Counted from the stretch's first letter, positions 1 to 6,863 are shown. The stretch is DNA of 12,536 bases from JBHHYS01 sp046757645 (GCA_046757645.1 JBHHYS010000067.1:1-12536), one strand, 5' to 3'. The notes: a model not told the origin generated them from the sequence alone. Numbers and translations are program-made.

Positions 1-301
1 TTTCCGCGATGGCCGGACCATAGCGCTGCACCGCGATGTCCAGATTGTTTTCCAGCGCCAGGTAGATCGCGTCCTGCAAGCTCAGGTAGAGCTTGCCGTC
101 GCGGATCAGGGTGTCGAGCCGCGGACCATTCCGCAGGCTCGGCTGGGGCACCGCCCGGGGGCTGTAGGGGCCAAACAGGTTGGGCAGGTGGGACTTTGCC
201 CGGGTGAAATCAATATGGGGGCCTTGCGCGGGTAAGGGCAAGGCAATCAACCCGGCCAGCAGCAGACTGGCCGTGCAACGACGAAGAGACGGGATCAGCA
301 T
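1..301 (-). CDS. TolC-family outer-membrane efflux protein, N-terminal part (runs off the left edge)
   Basis: Only the first 100 codons are present, with the ATG at 299-301. The protein starts with a signal peptide: two Arg at residues 7-8, a Leu/Ala-rich core and a likely cleavage site near AQG at about residue 31. Near residues 79-90 it reads LSLQDAIYLALENN, the typical opening of the TolC/OEP periplasmic helix, where the first helix of the repeat begins. TolC proteins form the outer-membrane channel of tripartite pumps and type I secretion systems. A GGAGG lies 9 bases upstream of the ATG. It could serve the CusBA-like pump coded about 8 kb away on the same strand, but an exonuclease gene with its own promoter and an inserted gene lie between, so this is a guess. 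The family is fairly sure, the substrate unknown. Confidence 0.8.
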   Translation of the reverse strand, partial: MLIPSLRRCTASLLLAGLIALPLPAQGPHIDFTRAKSHLPNLFGPYSPRAVPQPSLRNGPRLDTLIRDGKLYLSLQDAIYLALENNLDIAVQRYGPAIAE

Positions 302-324
302 AGTGGCACTCCTCCACGGAGAAT

Positions 325-340
325 GAGTCCCGGAGGACTC
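325..340. other. Short hairpin in the gap between exonuclease and TolC-family gene
   Basis: A perfect 6-bp inverted repeat, GAGTCC-CGGA-GGACTC, lies in the 72-base gap 302-373, just after the exonuclease stop and about 24 bases before the TolC-family ATG. There is no T-run after it in the direction of transcription, so it is not a convincing intrinsic terminator. It could be an RNA structure in the TolC-family leader or chance. The rest of this gap shows only the ribosome binding site. Confidence 0.3.
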
Positions 341-373
341 CTTACAAACTACGAAATGGCCGGTGGATTCGTT

Positions 374-1201
374 TCAAGAATCTGAGGCCCTTCCCTCCGC
401 CTGGCCGGGGGCGCGGGGCCGCAAGTATTCGCTCCAGGGCGCCTCCACCGTGTCGAGTAAGTGGCAAAAGAGTTCGGCGGTGGCTCGCGCATCTGAGCCG
501 GCGCGGTGTGGCTGGGTGTGAGTGAGCCGCAGCCACTGGCTCAAGGTCACCAGCCGGTAGTTCTCGCTCCCCGGCAGGAAGTGCCGGGCGAGCTCCACCG
601 TGCATAGATAGCGGTTGTTCAGCCGCTTGCCCAGCCAGCGACTGAACTCGGCGTTCAGGCAAGCCACATCGAAGCGTGCGTGGTGGCCCACCAGGATAGC
701 CCCCTCCATTTCCTCCATCAGCCGCGGCGCCAGCTCGGCGAAGCGGGGCGCCTTCTGCACCGTGGCATCCACGATGCCGGTGAGTTGCTGCACCCAGTAG
801 GGAATCCGCCGCTCGGGGTTCACCAGCGACGCCCACTCCTGCCTCACCCGCCCGTCTTCGATGCGGCACACCCCGATCTCGATTATGCGCTGCTCGCCCC
901 GCCGGCTGTTTGTGGTCTCCACGTCCACGGCCACGAAGCGCCGGCAGGCGCGCCACACCTCCTCCGCCGGGGGCTCAACCCATTCCACGCTGCCGTCCCC
1001 GTCCATCCGCATCCGCACGTCATCCTGGATCAACACCTCGACCAGCATCGCCGCCAGCCCCGGCTCCGTGCTCGCCAGGCCGAGCACTTCTTCGCAGACG
1101 GCCGCCGGCGATACCCGGCCGTGGTTGTCCCGCAGCAGGTGTTCCAGTTGCCGGTGCAGGGGCGAATCGGGGACGAGGTTGTGATAGCGACGCGAGTCCA
1201 T
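374..1201 (-). CDS. DnaQ-like 3'-5' exonuclease (DEDDh family)
   Basis: A 275-residue protein with an exonuclease III-type DEDDh domain at about residues 88-255. The four acidic metal ligands and the catalytic His are visible: D93 and E95 in VDVETT, D178 in HHARFD, and H232 with D237 in HRAGSD. Such domains remove nucleotides from 3' ends, as in the DNA polymerase III epsilon subunit, PolC proofreading or RNase T. The N-terminal 85 residues form an extra helical region with no motif I recognise. No polymerase, UvrC/GIY-YIG or BRCT domain is attached, so this is a stand-alone exonuclease and not clearly dnaQ itself. It starts at an ATG with a weak ribosome site and has a good promoter upstream (1223-1251), so it is probably transcribed independently of the long operon. 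The fold is sure; the biological substrate (DNA repair or RNA) is not. Confidence 0.9.
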   Translation of the reverse strand: MDSRRYHNLVPDSPLHRQLEHLLRDNHGRVSPAAVCEEVLGLASTEPGLAAMLVEVLIQDDVRMRMDGDGSVEWVEPPAEEVWRACRRFVAVDVETTNSRRGEQRIIEIGVCRIEDGRVRQEWASLVNPERRIPYWVQQLTGIVDATVQKAPRFAELAPRLMEEMEGAILVGHHARFDVACLNAEFSRWLGKRLNNRYLCTVELARHFLPGSENYRLVTLSQWLRLTHTQPHRAGSDARATAELFCHLLDTVEAPWSEYLRPRAPGQAEGRASDS

Positions 1202-1222
1202 GCGGCCTGTAAGAGTCGCCCT

Positions 1223-1251
1223 ATGCTAGCACCCGCGCCGGGAATTGGCAA
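1223..1251 (-). promoter_or_regulatory. Sigma-70-type promoter for the exonuclease gene
   Basis: On the minus strand, TTGCCA (1246-1251) is followed after exactly 17 bases by TAGCAT (1223-1228). TG stands one base upstream of the -10 hexamer, giving an extended -10 element. The expected start of transcription is roughly 15 bases before the exonuclease ATG at 1201. The match is 4-5 of 6 bases in each box with ideal spacing. This is inferred from sequence only. Confidence 0.5.
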
Positions 1252-1280
1252 TTATCAGCACAGCGGGGTAGTGTCTTAAT

Positions 1281-1308
1281 TTGGCTTGCCGCTTAGTTAT
1301 GGCACAAT
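1281..1308 (+). promoter_or_regulatory. Weak candidate promoter for the plus-strand orphan gene
   Basis: TTGGCT (1281-1286) and CACAAT (1303-1308), 16 bases apart, resemble -35 and -10 boxes. Transcription from here would start at or next to the ATG at 1315. No Shine-Dalgarno sequence precedes that ATG, so a leaderless transcript is possible. The hexamers are poor and this is only a suggestion. Confidence 0.2.
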
Positions 1309-1314
1309 CGGGCC

Positions 1315-1950
1315 ATGTCTTTGGCCCAGTTTTATTGGGAGTGTCTTAGGCGGGCCGGTAGAGCCGCCTGGGGTACTACCGGAAAGATTGCGCTGGCAAT
1401 CGCCCTTGTTGGCGGGGCTATCGCTTATTTTGCACCCCAGTTTTCTGGACTTATGAGCATCTTAGTTTGGGCAATCCCCTTGGCGGTTTTCTTGGCAGTT
1501 TTCTTTATTGGCCTAGTACAAGCGCCACATTCCATCTATGAAGAAGCAGACAGAGAACGAGAGGTTCTTCGGAGCCAATTGGCCCAAATTCCGAAAGGCG
1601 GCCCGGCAGCCACAGAGGTACACGTGCAACTTCGGCAGGAAAGAATGGCAAAGCTAGCTTCGTTCATGAACCAAGGCGGCGAAATTCGGGGAAGCGCTCC
1701 TCGGGTTGGCGCAAGTTCGGCTGCAGTCGAAACATGGATAAATGCGGACAGAAATTGGCTGCTAGCAACCCGCGCTTTTCTATCAAAAGAGTGTGCGGCC
1801 CAGGCAGAAGCAAAATTTTTGGATGATGCTCACGTTCCCGATGTTGTCTATCCCGGCGTGGCACAAGAGGCTCAACAATGGTTACGGACGCTGAGTCACA
1901 GACTAGAAAATCTCAGCAAAATTATGGACAAGCCAGATACTTATCTGTGA
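1315..1950 (+). CDS. Orphan membrane protein with two transmembrane helices and a coiled-coil tail
   Basis: I do not recognise a family. The 211-residue protein has a basic N-terminus (residues 11-24) and two closely spaced hydrophobic helices at about residues 25-43 and 47-69. A long charged, probably helical cytoplasmic region rich in Glu, Gln and Arg follows from about residue 75 (IYEEADREREVLRSQL). This layout suggests a small membrane hairpin with a soluble coiled-coil domain. It is the only convincing plus-strand gene here. Its base composition differs from its neighbours: the line 1501-1560 is 26 of 60 G+C, while surrounding genes are visibly GC-rich, and its codons often end in A or T. 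Its 3' end overlaps, in opposite orientation, the broken end of a kinase gene. I infer horizontal acquisition. It could be island cargo, but no defence, phage or transposase motif is visible. Confidence 0.65.
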   Translation: MSLAQFYWECLRRAGRAAWGTTGKIALAIALVGGAIAYFAPQFSGLMSILVWAIPLAVFLAVFFIGLVQAPHSIYEEADREREVLRSQLAQIPKGGPAATEVHVQLRQERMAKLASFMNQGGEIRGSAPRVGASSAAVETWINADRNWLLATRAFLSKECAAQAEAKFLDDAHVPDVVYPGVAQEAQQWLRTLSHRLENLSKIMDKPDTYL

Positions 1951-2272
1951 AGCTATAGAGGCGCACGGTGTGGGGGGAGCGCAATTCCAAGCCCAGCCGC
2001 ACCGCGCTCCTCAGTTGCTGCAGTGGCCCATCCGCCTGGGTCGCTTCAGCGTCCAGGAGCTTGACCGCGCAGGGCTGGTCGGCAATCCGGTGGTGCGCCC
2101 GATAAACCCTGCCGTGGGGCCCCCGACCCAGCCGGTCAAGAATCTTGTACTTGTTCCCCAACAGTTGGCCGACTATCGGGTCGGCCGGTGCAGCTTGCAA
2201 GGGAGTGGCATCGTTCGGGCAGTATTGAAAGCTATCGGCCCACTCCTGCCCGCACTGCCCGCAATACTTCAT
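1922..2272 (-). pseudogene. Truncated zinc-ribbon Ser/Thr protein kinase (N-lobe only)
   Basis: From the ATG at 2270-2272 the frame codes 116 residues. A TTG two codons earlier is also possible. The first 25 residues form a short zinc-ribbon-like motif, CGQC followed by YCPNDATPL, a module common at the N-terminus of acidobacterial kinases. Then comes a eukaryotic-type kinase N-lobe: the glycine loop GRGPHGRV (49-56), the ATP-binding Lys in AVK (K71), and a strand ending SPHTVRLYSF. Homology stops there and the frame ends a few codons later (TDKYLACP, then TAA). The hinge, the HRD catalytic loop, the DFG motif and any C-terminal sensor or membrane domain are all missing, so it cannot act as a kinase. 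The break coincides with the lower-GC orphan gene, which suggests that insertion or deletion removed the rest. A short expressed zinc-ribbon protein cannot be excluded. Confidence 0.75.
1934..1947. repeat. Short palindrome at the end of the orphan gene, near the kinase break
   Basis: CAGATA-CT-TATCTG is a perfect 6-bp inverted repeat with a 2-base centre, overlapping the last codons of the orphan gene and the last codons of the kinase fragment. It sits where kinase homology stops and base composition changes. It may be a junction scar or a protein-binding palindrome; chance is also possible. I found no matching copy near 1200-1310. Confidence 0.3.
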
Positions 2273-2353
2273 CGGCAACTCTCGCTTCTATCCACTCGTG
2301 CTCTCCCTGGATTGCCGCCGCGATCCGCAGCGCCCATCGAACCGTCCGCCCAT

Positions 2354-2851
2354 CTATTTCCTGAACCAGAGTAGACCACCGACGAGCGCCGCTGCAACAA
2401 TCAATGCCCAGACGGCTGCGGTTTCGCTCCGGCTCCAGGAGCGGTCGAGTTGCAGCGGCTCAAGCGAGGCGCGTTCCTCGGCCGCGCCTTCTGCGCCAGG
2501 CTCAGACCCCGCCGGCGCGCCGCCTGGAGCGACCCTTAGGGGGGCCGAGGCCGCGGTCGTTCCCGCTTGGGCGTTGAGCGTGTAGCTGCCCGGCTTGGCC
2601 TCGGCAGGTATAAGCACCTCGGCTTGAAACTCCCCATGCGCATTCCCTTGCGCTTTCCCGAGCGGGTAGGTGTTCAAGGCACCCTCGAGGGTGAGTTCGA
2701 TAACCGCGTTCTCGCCCCACCCGCCTCCTTTGACTTTTATCCGCTCGCCGGGCTGGACTTGAGACCGACTCAGAGAAAGCGAGGTCCCATGACCCGCTGC
2801 GGGAAGCGCCAGCAAGCCTACGAGGAAAGTGAGGAAGATTGCTCTTTTCAT
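2354..2851 (-). CDS. Exported Ig-like-domain protein with C-terminal membrane anchor
   Basis: I chose the ATG at 2849-2851 because an AAGGAGG precedes it by 9 bases; the longer frame upstream overlaps the cytochrome b gene. The 165-residue product has a signal peptide (MKRAIFLTF..., cleavage near AAG at 20), then a compact beta-rich domain at about 22-107 that resembles bacterial Ig/IPT-like folds (VQPGERIKVKGGGWGENA... KPGSYTLNA). A flexible Gly/Ala/Pro/Glu linker (108-132) and one C-terminal transmembrane helix (about 144-162) ending in FRK follow. It should be held on the outer face of the inner membrane. It starts 13 bases after the cytochrome b stop, so it is likely co-transcribed and may belong to the same redox module. 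No catalytic or cofactor motif is visible and there are no Cys residues in the mature domain. Function unknown. Confidence 0.75.
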   Translation of the reverse strand: MKRAIFLTFLVGLLALPAAGHGTSLSLSRSQVQPGERIKVKGGGWGENAVIELTLEGALNTYPLGKAQGNAHGEFQAEVLIPAEAKPGSYTLNAQAGTTAASAPLRVAPGGAPAGSEPGAEGAAEERASLEPLQLDRSWSRSETAAVWALIVAAALVGGLLWFRK

Positions 2852-2864
2852 CCAGCCTGCCTCC

Positions 2865-3914
2865 TTACATTCCCAGATGCTGTTGGGCGGGCGCGAGCCT
2901 GGCGTACACCGCCAGGACGAACAGCAGCAGGAACAGCCCAAAACCAGCCCCGAGAATCAGCTTGCGGTCTCCCGGGCGGGCTGAGGGTTTGCGATCGAGC
3001 AGTGGCGGCAGAAAGAACAGCAGGTAGACTAGCGGCGGCACCACCACCAAGCCGGGTGTCCCCAGAACATTTTCCACCGCATAAATCCAGAGGAAGAAGA
3101 AAGGCGGCTTGGTGATTTCCACCCCGGAGACTCCCGCGGATAACAACTGTGCGGGGGAGAAAACCGCCAGCAGCGCCGTCAGAGCGAAGAACAGCAGGCC
3201 CAGTGCGGCCAGCTTGCGCAGATGCACCTGAAAATTGCTGCCGCCCTCCGCTTCTCCGGGGTGGGTGTGGATATCCAGGTAACGGATCAACCAAAAGTGC
3301 AGGCCCAAAAGCCCCAGCAGAGCCAAGGGGAGCACGCTGACGTGCATTCCGTACAGGCGAGTCAACAGCGAGGTGCTGCGGGTAAAGCCCGGGGTCAGAA
3401 GGACTCCGGCCAAGCCAGCCCGTTCGGCGGCGGCAACGCTGTGCGCGAGTGCCTCGACCCCTTCCTGGTCATTCTTCATCACCGTGCCGGTGAAGTAGAG
3501 GAAAAATAAAATCCCCAGCATCCCTACCCCGGCCCAATAAGTGAGCTCCCGCGGCTTCTTGTAGGAGCCGCGCCAGAAGACCCAGAGCAGATGCAAAGTG
3601 ACGCTGATGAGCACCAGGTTGGCCGACCACAAGTGCAGGCTGCGCACGAAGTCGCCCAACCAGGCCCGTTCGACGATGTAGATCACGCTGCTGTGGGCGC
3701 CGAGCGGGTCCGGGTTGTAGTACTGGGCCAAGTAAACGCCGCTGAGGATTTGGATCAAGATCCCGCAGAACGTGAGCCCGCCGAGAAAGTAGGGCAGCCG
3801 GTTGGCAATCGCCGGAATGGGGTAGTCGTTCCCCTGCCAGCCCAGCCGCAGCTTCCACCCTGGTTCTGGAAGTGGCGCTCCCGGCTCTTTTTCTTTTTCC
3901 AGTTGTTCTCGCAT
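2865..3914 (-). CDS. Cytochrome b (b6 plus subunit IV-like, single chain)
   Basis: Starting at the ATG at 3912-3914 (AGGA just upstream), the product is 349 residues with about eight hydrophobic helices. Two His pairs in the first four-helix core should bind two b hemes: H94/H108, 14 apart, and H191/H206, 15 apart; the 15-residue second spacing is the cytochrome b6 type. The C-terminal half (about 233-345) matches the subunit IV/cytochrome b C-terminal region. Where the quinol-oxidation motif PEWY is expected, the sequence reads KPPFFFLWIY (269-278), so the Glu position is Pro (P271). Family members move electrons between quinones and a partner protein in the inner membrane. The neighbouring partner here is a DUF2318-like Cys protein and not a Rieske protein, and no CxxCH heme protein is seen in the window. 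It may be a non-canonical quinone/thiol or quinone/metal oxidoreductase. The family is sure, the reaction is not. Confidence 0.88.
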   Translation of the reverse strand: MREQLEKEKEPGAPLPEPGWKLRLGWQGNDYPIPAIANRLPYFLGGLTFCGILIQILSGVYLAQYYNPDPLGAHSSVIYIVERAWLGDFVRSLHLWSANLVLISVTLHLLWVFWRGSYKKPRELTYWAGVGMLGILFFLYFTGTVMKNDQEGVEALAHSVAAAERAGLAGVLLTPGFTRSTSLLTRLYGMHVSVLPLALLGLLGLHFWLIRYLDIHTHPGEAEGGSNFQVHLRKLAALGLLFFALTALLAVFSPAQLLSAGVSGVEITKPPFFFLWIYAVENVLGTPGLVVVPPLVYLLFFLPPLLDRKPSARPGDRKLILGAGFGLFLLLFVLAVYARLAPAQQHLGM

Positions 3915-3934
3915 TGTTCCTGCCCGCCGCTGAC

Positions 3935-4450
3935 CTATTTCCGGGCCTGCTTGGGTTGAAACCAGCGGAGGAATTCGTCCGTGATCGCCTGGCCGCGCAC
4001 GATAACCTGGCTCCCTTCGATCGAGTAGGGCAAAGCAACCGGGATGCAATCGGTCTCCTCCGGGGTTTGTTCGCCGGGGTCGGGTAGTTTCATGCTATGG
4101 CCGCAATGACCACAGATGAGCTGGCCCCACCACTCGTAATGGCGAGAGCCAAAGCAGCGCCGGCACGAGGCAAAGGCAACCCGAAGCGTGTCGTCCGGTC
4201 CTCGCTGGACGACGAGCTGAGCGTCGCTGGATGAGTTGATCGGATATGTGAAAAGGCGGAGTTCTCCCCCGTTCAGCTCCAGGAGGGGAAGTTGCAGATC
4301 GCTGCCTGCCTGCACCACGGCGGGGCGATAGTCGTCGGCGCGGGAGAACCAGATGGCGAGGATACCGATCAGCAGCAGAAAGCCCATGGCGATTCTGAGC
4401 AACCAACCCTCGTCGCGGGCATTGTCGCTGCGTCTAGCTCTCCGGCTCAC
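3935..4450 (-). CDS. DUF2318/FtrD-like Cys-rich membrane protein
   Basis: A 171-residue protein that starts with GTG at 4448-4450 after GGGAG at good spacing. It has a basic N-terminus and one transmembrane anchor (about 16-35); the rest should lie in the periplasm. The order of elements matches DUF2318 (FtrD-like) proteins: a beta segment with LRLFTYP (65-70), the DDTLRVAFASC strand, CRRC (C96, C99), ICGHC (C113, C116), and a late Cys before a Pro/Leu-rich end (C135, DCIPVALPY). In known members, linked to iron transport systems, these Cys are predicted to hold a metal or Fe-S centre. It ends 20 bases before the cytochrome b ATG, so the two probably work together, with this protein taking the place usually held by a Rieske protein. 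It is not Rieske: the C-x-H/C-x2-H ligands are absent. Its partner substrate is unknown. Confidence 0.75.
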   Translation of the reverse strand: MSRRARRSDNARDEGWLLRIAMGFLLLIGILAIWFSRADDYRPAVVQAGSDLQLPLLELNGGELRLFTYPINSSSDAQLVVQRGPDDTLRVAFASCRRCFGSRHYEWWGQLICGHCGHSMKLPDPGEQTPEETDCIPVALPYSIEGSQVIVRGQAITDEFLRWFQPKQARK

Positions 4451-4494
4451 CTGGCGTCTCCCTCACCGAATCGAGAAGGCGGCTGGGCTCCCGC

Positions 4495-4914
4495 CTAGCC
4501 TTGCTTCTCTTTGCCGCCCATCATCGGACAGCCGTCCTTCTTCTCCATCATCTTCTGCATCATCTCCGAGCGGTGCGTAAGCTTGCTCTGCAACTGCTCG
4601 AGCAGCGCGCGGTGTTCGGCCAGGCGCTGCTTCGCCGTCGCCCCCACCCGTTGGTCGGCCAGCGCGCCTTCCAGGGTGGCGAAGCTTTCCACCAGCTGGC
4701 CAAGCAGTGTCTGCATCTCCTGATGCCGGGCCATCATTCCGCCCGACATCATTCCCCCGGACATCATCCCGCCGGACATCATCGACTTCCCCTTGGACTC
4801 TTCCGTCGGGTTGGTTTGTTCGGGATGGTGCTGGGCGTGTTGGGCCACGGCCGCAATGGCAAAGACAGACAGACCGGCCAAGAGAAATGACGCAATGGTT
4901 GCTTTGTGATGCAT
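4495..4914 (-). CDS. Met-rich exported protein with MMSGG repeats, probable copper/silver binder
   Basis: The ATG at 4912-4914 follows AAAGGAGG by 4 bases, so I use it rather than the longer upstream frame. The 139-residue product has a signal peptide (cleavage near AVAQ at 22-25), then a His-rich stretch (QHAQHH). A Ser/Met/Gly run follows with three tandem MMSGG units (45-59) and a further MM. A helical, probably coiled-coil middle (about 62-115, LVESFATLEGALADQ...) leads to a second Met/Cys patch at the C-terminus: MMQKMMEKK, then GCPMMGG. Clusters of Met, His and Cys in a periplasmic protein fit Cu(I)/Ag(I) binding, and a CusA-like pump is coded upstream in the same direction. The helical middle recalls CnrR/CpxP-like small periplasmic sensors, but I see no diagnostic motif. 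Metal binding is an inference from composition; the gene itself is well supported. Confidence 0.75.
   Translation of the reverse strand: MHHKATIASFLLAGLSVFAIAAVAQHAQHHPEQTNPTEESKGKSMMSGGMMSGGMMSGGMMARHQEMQTLLGQLVESFATLEGALADQRVGATAKQRLAEHRALLEQLQSKLTHRSEMMQKMMEKKDGCPMMGGKEKQG
4738..4782 (-). repeat. Three tandem 15-base units coding MMSGG
   Basis: Three consecutive copies of ATGATGTCNGGNGGN differ only at third codon positions, so the repeat is kept at protein level while the DNA has drifted. It codes residues 45-59 of the Met-rich protein, followed by a partial fourth unit (MM). Such arrays can change copy number by slippage. Confidence 0.85.
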
Positions 4915-4966
4915 AGAGCCTCCTTTCGAGTTTTGCGACAAACGCCGCATTTCTAAATTCTCTCCT

Positions 4967-5809
4967 TCAGTTACGGGCCACTGTCTCCGCGAACAAAAGC
5001 GGTGATTGGTTGCCTTGTCCCGGCGTCTTAGCCGGTGGAGTGATTGGGCCCGAGTCACCCAGGAGCTCCATGGCAGCCAGCACCGCGGGCACATAGTCAC
5101 GGGTTTCCGCGGGTAGGAGCTGCTGACTCCCCAGAGTGGCGAAGTCCCGGCGACCCGCCTGGTCAATCGCCTGTTGCACGGCGGCTTCCCCGGCGTTGTA
5201 GGCGGCCAGCGCCAGCGACCAGTCTCCGAATCGAAGATAGAGGTCGCGCAAGTAGCGAGCCGCCGCCCGGGTCGCCTTCTGGGTATCGAGGCGGTCGTCG
5301 CGCTCTGGGTTGACCCGCAGGCCATAACGGCGCGCGGTGGTGGCGACGAACTGCCACAGGCCCCGGGCCCCGCGCGGCGATTCCGCTGCGGGCTGAACAC
5401 CGCTTTCAATCAGCACAACAGCAATCAAGTCCGGGGGAACCCCCTCCGCGCTGAGAATAGGTTCAAGAGCCGGCCGAAGTTGGCGCAAGCGGCCAAGAGC
5501 TTGGCGAAGATCGTCAATGCGCCCGCCCCAATATTGCTGGGCGAAATGGTGCACTTGGGCCTCTTCGAACTCCCGCTCATAGCTTCCTGTCGCAAAGGCG
5601 GACTCGGCACCCCGGCGCGGCAACGCTAGAGAGCGGGTGCTGGCCAGCAGTTCGCCGGCCGCACGGCGTAGCTCGTGGTGGTACAAGCTGAATCGCTCTT
5701 CGACCGAGCGGCCGGATTCTGGTGCAAGCGGTTCGGACGCCGGGGCGGGGATTCCCCCGAGTAGCGAGCCGAGCAGAAGCAGCAGGGTTGAGCTATGCGG
5801 CCGAGGCAT
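4967..5809 (-). CDS. Periplasmic lytic transglycosylase (SLT domain)
   Basis: A 280-residue protein with a signal peptide (MPRPHSSTLLLLLG..., cleavage near APAS at 25) and a soluble N-terminal helical part. A family 1 SLT domain spans about residues 115-215. The catalytic Glu is E135 in LIESG, followed by the family landmarks GLWQF (150-154) and LAAYNAGEAAV (201-211). These enzymes cleave the MurNAc-GlcNAc bond of peptidoglycan with formation of 1,6-anhydroMurNAc. The domain resembles MltD-type enzymes, but there is no LysM repeat and no lipobox Cys, so I give no symbol. The gene starts 6 bases after the galT stop, with only a weak ribosome site, so translation is probably coupled. A role in remodelling the wall around the envelope complexes coded here is possible but unproven. 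Confidence 0.9.
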   Translation of the reverse strand: MPRPHSSTLLLLLGSLLGGIPAPASEPLAPESGRSVEERFSLYHHELRRAAGELLASTRSLALPRRGAESAFATGSYEREFEEAQVHHFAQQYWGGRIDDLRQALGRLRQLRPALEPILSAEGVPPDLIAVVLIESGVQPAAESPRGARGLWQFVATTARRYGLRVNPERDDRLDTQKATRAAARYLRDLYLRFGDWSLALAAYNAGEAAVQQAIDQAGRRDFATLGSQQLLPAETRDYVPAVLAAMELLGDSGPITPPAKTPGQGNQSPLLFAETVARN

Positions 5810-5815
5810 TGTGGG

Positions 5816-6847
5816 TCACGCTCCCGCCGGCACATTGGCCAGGACTGAATTGAGGAAAGGCGCGGTTTCCTCGGGGACCGCGGTGTTGATGTAGATTCCC
5901 GTGCCCAGCTCAAACCCGGCTGCGGTGGTCAGTCGCGGCCGGATTTCGATGTGCCAGAGAAAATACGGCCTCTCTTCGTCTTCCACGGGTGCGGTGTGAA
6001 TGATGAGATTGAAATCGGGGTTCTCCAGGGCGTCGTAGAGCCCGCGCAGCAGGCGTCGCAGAACCGAAGCCAGCTCCAGGGTTTCTTCGAAGCCGATGCG
6101 GGCGAAGCAGGGGTTGTGCTGCTTGGGGGCGATCCAGGTCTCAAACGGCACTTGGGAGGCGAAGGGGTGGAAGACCAGAAAGCGGGGCGTTTCCAGAACG
6201 ATCCGCTTGGCCGCCGCCTTCTCCTCGGCCACCACGTCGCAGTAGAGACAGTGCCCGGTGTCGTCGTAGTGGCGAATGGCGACGTCGTACTTCTGCCGGA
6301 TGTGAAACGGAATGATGGGGGTGGCCACCAACTGCGAATGCGGGTGCGCCAGCGAGGTTCCCGCGCGCAAGCCGTGGTTGCGGAAGAGCAGGATGAGCTT
6401 GACCCGGGAGTCTTTGCACAAAACTTCATAGCGCTGCCGATAGGTGTGCAGCAACTCCAGAATCTGCTGGTCGCTCATCAAGGGCAGCTGCCGATCATGA
6501 TCGGGGCTTTCAATGATGACCTCGTGATGGCCGAAGCCGTCCAGGGCGTGAAAGAAGCGGCCGTAGTCGTGCCGCCGGGTGCTTTCCTCCGGCGTGAACG
6601 CGGCAAACTTGTTCGCCACCACCCGCACCCGCCAGCCGGGCTGGTCTTTGCCGCCCGAATCCCGCAGGGCAAAGAGTTCTTCGGGTGTGAGGAGCTCGTT
6701 CCCGGGACAGAAGGGGCAGAGGCGCTCCTCTCGGGTGGGGGGAGTGTCCCCGGCTTCTCGTTTGCGAAACTGATCGGGGCGTTTGGCCCGCTCCACCGCG
6801 ATCACCACCCATTCCTTGGTGGTGGGGTCCTGTCTGAGTTCTGGCAT
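5816..6847 (-). CDS. galT: Galactose-1-phosphate uridylyltransferase
   Basis: A 343-residue HIT-superfamily nucleotidyltransferase of normal GalT length. The active-site motif HPHSQ is intact at 168-172, with H170 the expected nucleophile that carries UMP. Zinc ligands C44 and C47 (CPFC) are present, and the N-terminal RQDPTTKEWVVIA and C-terminal WHIEIRPR segments are characteristic. The enzyme exchanges UMP between UDP-glucose and galactose-1-phosphate (Leloir pathway, cytoplasm). Some relatives act on ADP-glucose or sulphate adenylyl groups, and no galK or galE is visible nearby, so the exact substrate is less certain than the family. AGGAG lies 6 bases before the ATG; the gene starts 16 bases after the TAG of the PCYC lipoprotein gene. 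Its place in a metal-stress operon is odd and may reflect supply of sugars for the envelope. Confidence 0.9.
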   Translation of the reverse strand: MPELRQDPTTKEWVVIAVERAKRPDQFRKREAGDTPPTREERLCPFCPGNELLTPEELFALRDSGGKDQPGWRVRVVANKFAAFTPEESTRRHDYGRFFHALDGFGHHEVIIESPDHDRQLPLMSDQQILELLHTYRQRYEVLCKDSRVKLILLFRNHGLRAGTSLAHPHSQLVATPIIPFHIRQKYDVAIRHYDDTGHCLYCDVVAEEKAAAKRIVLETPRFLVFHPFASQVPFETWIAPKQHNPCFARIGFEETLELASVLRRLLRGLYDALENPDFNLIIHTAPVEDEERPYFLWHIEIRPRLTTAAGFELGTGIYINTAVPEETAPFLNSVLANVPAGA

Positions 6848-6863
6848 CGTGCTCTCCTTGTGC

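Noticed and set aside
342..956. A 204-residue minus-strand frame overlapping the exonuclease
   Set aside because: Arg/Ala/Pro-rich translation typical of an out-of-frame reading of GC-rich DNA; the DEDDh exonuclease in the other frame has all catalytic motifs.
3935..4450. Rieske iron-sulphur protein next to cytochrome b
   Set aside because: Two Cys pairs and the position invite this call, but the Rieske C-x-H and C-x2-H ligands are absent and the element order fits DUF2318.
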